A DNA stretch of 22,157 nt from Smittium mucronatum (taxonomy: Eukaryota; Kickxellomycota; Harpellomycetes; Harpellales; Legeriomycetaceae), in NCBI GenBank assembly GCA_001953115.1, contig LSSL01003789.1, positions 1 to 22,157 of the forward strand, read 5' to 3'. Shown here piece after piece: positions 21,571-22,157 of the stretch; position 1 is the stretch's first letter, and every line of letters begins with the position of its first letter. The notes below the pieces were generated by a model. It did not search any database. It was given only the letters and a program-made list of their open reading frames with translations, and had not been told where the DNA came from. Both the position numbers and the translations under genes were made by a program.

Positions 21571-22157
21571 AAAGAATAAAGCTTGTTTATTGGGAGATTT
21601 AGCCAATTACCAAACCTGTTATATCAAATATTTCTGTTTTAAATAATTTTGATATGGCTTCTAAATCAAACTTTTCTATTCCCAAACTATCTTTATTTTG
21701 CCCAGAACTCGAGTGGTTTTTCCAAATGTAGTTTTTTACATAATCAGCTATCAATTTCTTTCAATTTTTTTCTGCTTTTTTTGGTTAATTTTTATCTTGA
21801 GATATAAAAATTAAAATGTGACAAATTAAATTAAGGTGGCATTTAAAATTATTCTAATTCGGTCATATTTTTACTTTTGTTTACTACAAAAAAAGATAAT
21901 GGAAAATTAGGAATATTTGAGAAATATGAAAAACTCGCTATATATTTAACCAGTGTTATAACCCCCTGGTTTTTTTATCAAATAAAAACAACAAAAGAAT
22001 AATTAATAAAATTGTAATACAAAAAGTTGCTATCTGGATAGCCAACTGATTTTTACATTTACTCAGAGATCATATATATTTATTAGATATATTAAAGTTA
22101 TTCATTTTAGGAACTTTGATTATTTTAATTCATTAATTTAGTTAAATAATACTTCCC

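Larger units (their letters stand above)
15302..22157. other. Long AT-rich intergenic region without recognisable genes
   Basis: About 6.9 kb of very AT-rich DNA. The frames 17565-17879 (+, 104 codons) and 19784-20053 (-, 89 codons) are dominated by Ile, Phe, Lys, Tyr and Leu and match no family I know. A 17-base T run lies at 17498-17514. A less AT-rich island at about 18720-18890 and a 22-bp T-rich array at about 21400-21570 are listed separately. A short Cys-x2-Cys frame at 19896-19973 is discussed in the findings. No RNA gene was found. Confidence 0.5.

Overview
The window looks like nuclear DNA of a fungus with a very AT-rich genome. The two genes carry short spliceosomal introns (83-113 nt) that begin GTATGT or GTAAAG and end in AG, and one intron has a perfect TACTAAC branch site. 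Their products are a fungal-type endoplasmic-reticulum glycerol-3-phosphate acyltransferase and a CST telomere-capping subunit. Exons are fairly balanced (the 60 bases from 3001 hold 25 G/C), while the long non-coding part is extremely AT-rich (the 60 bases from 10021 hold 10 G/C). An early-diverging fungus is my best guess, but that is inference and nothing here fixes the lineage.

Layout. 1-1840: upstream region of the first gene, with three 37-bp tandem repeats each holding a copy of a 10-bp palindrome. 1841-4345 (+): a four-exon Gpt2/Sct1-type acyltransferase of 738 aa. 4346-4482: short convergent 3' spacer with a poly(A)-like signal on each strand. 4483-5013 (-): a two-exon gene of 140 aa that I identify as TEN1; its first exon lies across a 108-nt intron from the obvious reading frame. 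5327-6803: a non-coding element with 124-bp terminal inverted repeats, containing a 42-bp minisatellite. 6804-12193: gene-empty AT-rich DNA with a diverged 20-bp periodic repeat. 12196-15299: a decayed pogo/Tigger-type DNA transposon with recognisable TIRs, flanking TA dinucleotides and a plus-strand transposase relic whose three catalytic acidic positions are all changed. 15302-22157: gene-empty AT-rich DNA with one less AT-rich island and a 22-bp T-rich tandem repeat.

The two live genes have unrelated jobs (first step of glycerolipid synthesis; telomere end protection) and are simply convergent neighbours. The rest is a graveyard of mobile elements and simple repeats. I found no novel multi-gene system. 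The most useful results are the TEN1 gene model, the full boundaries of the dead Tigger-like element, and the long-TIR non-autonomous element.
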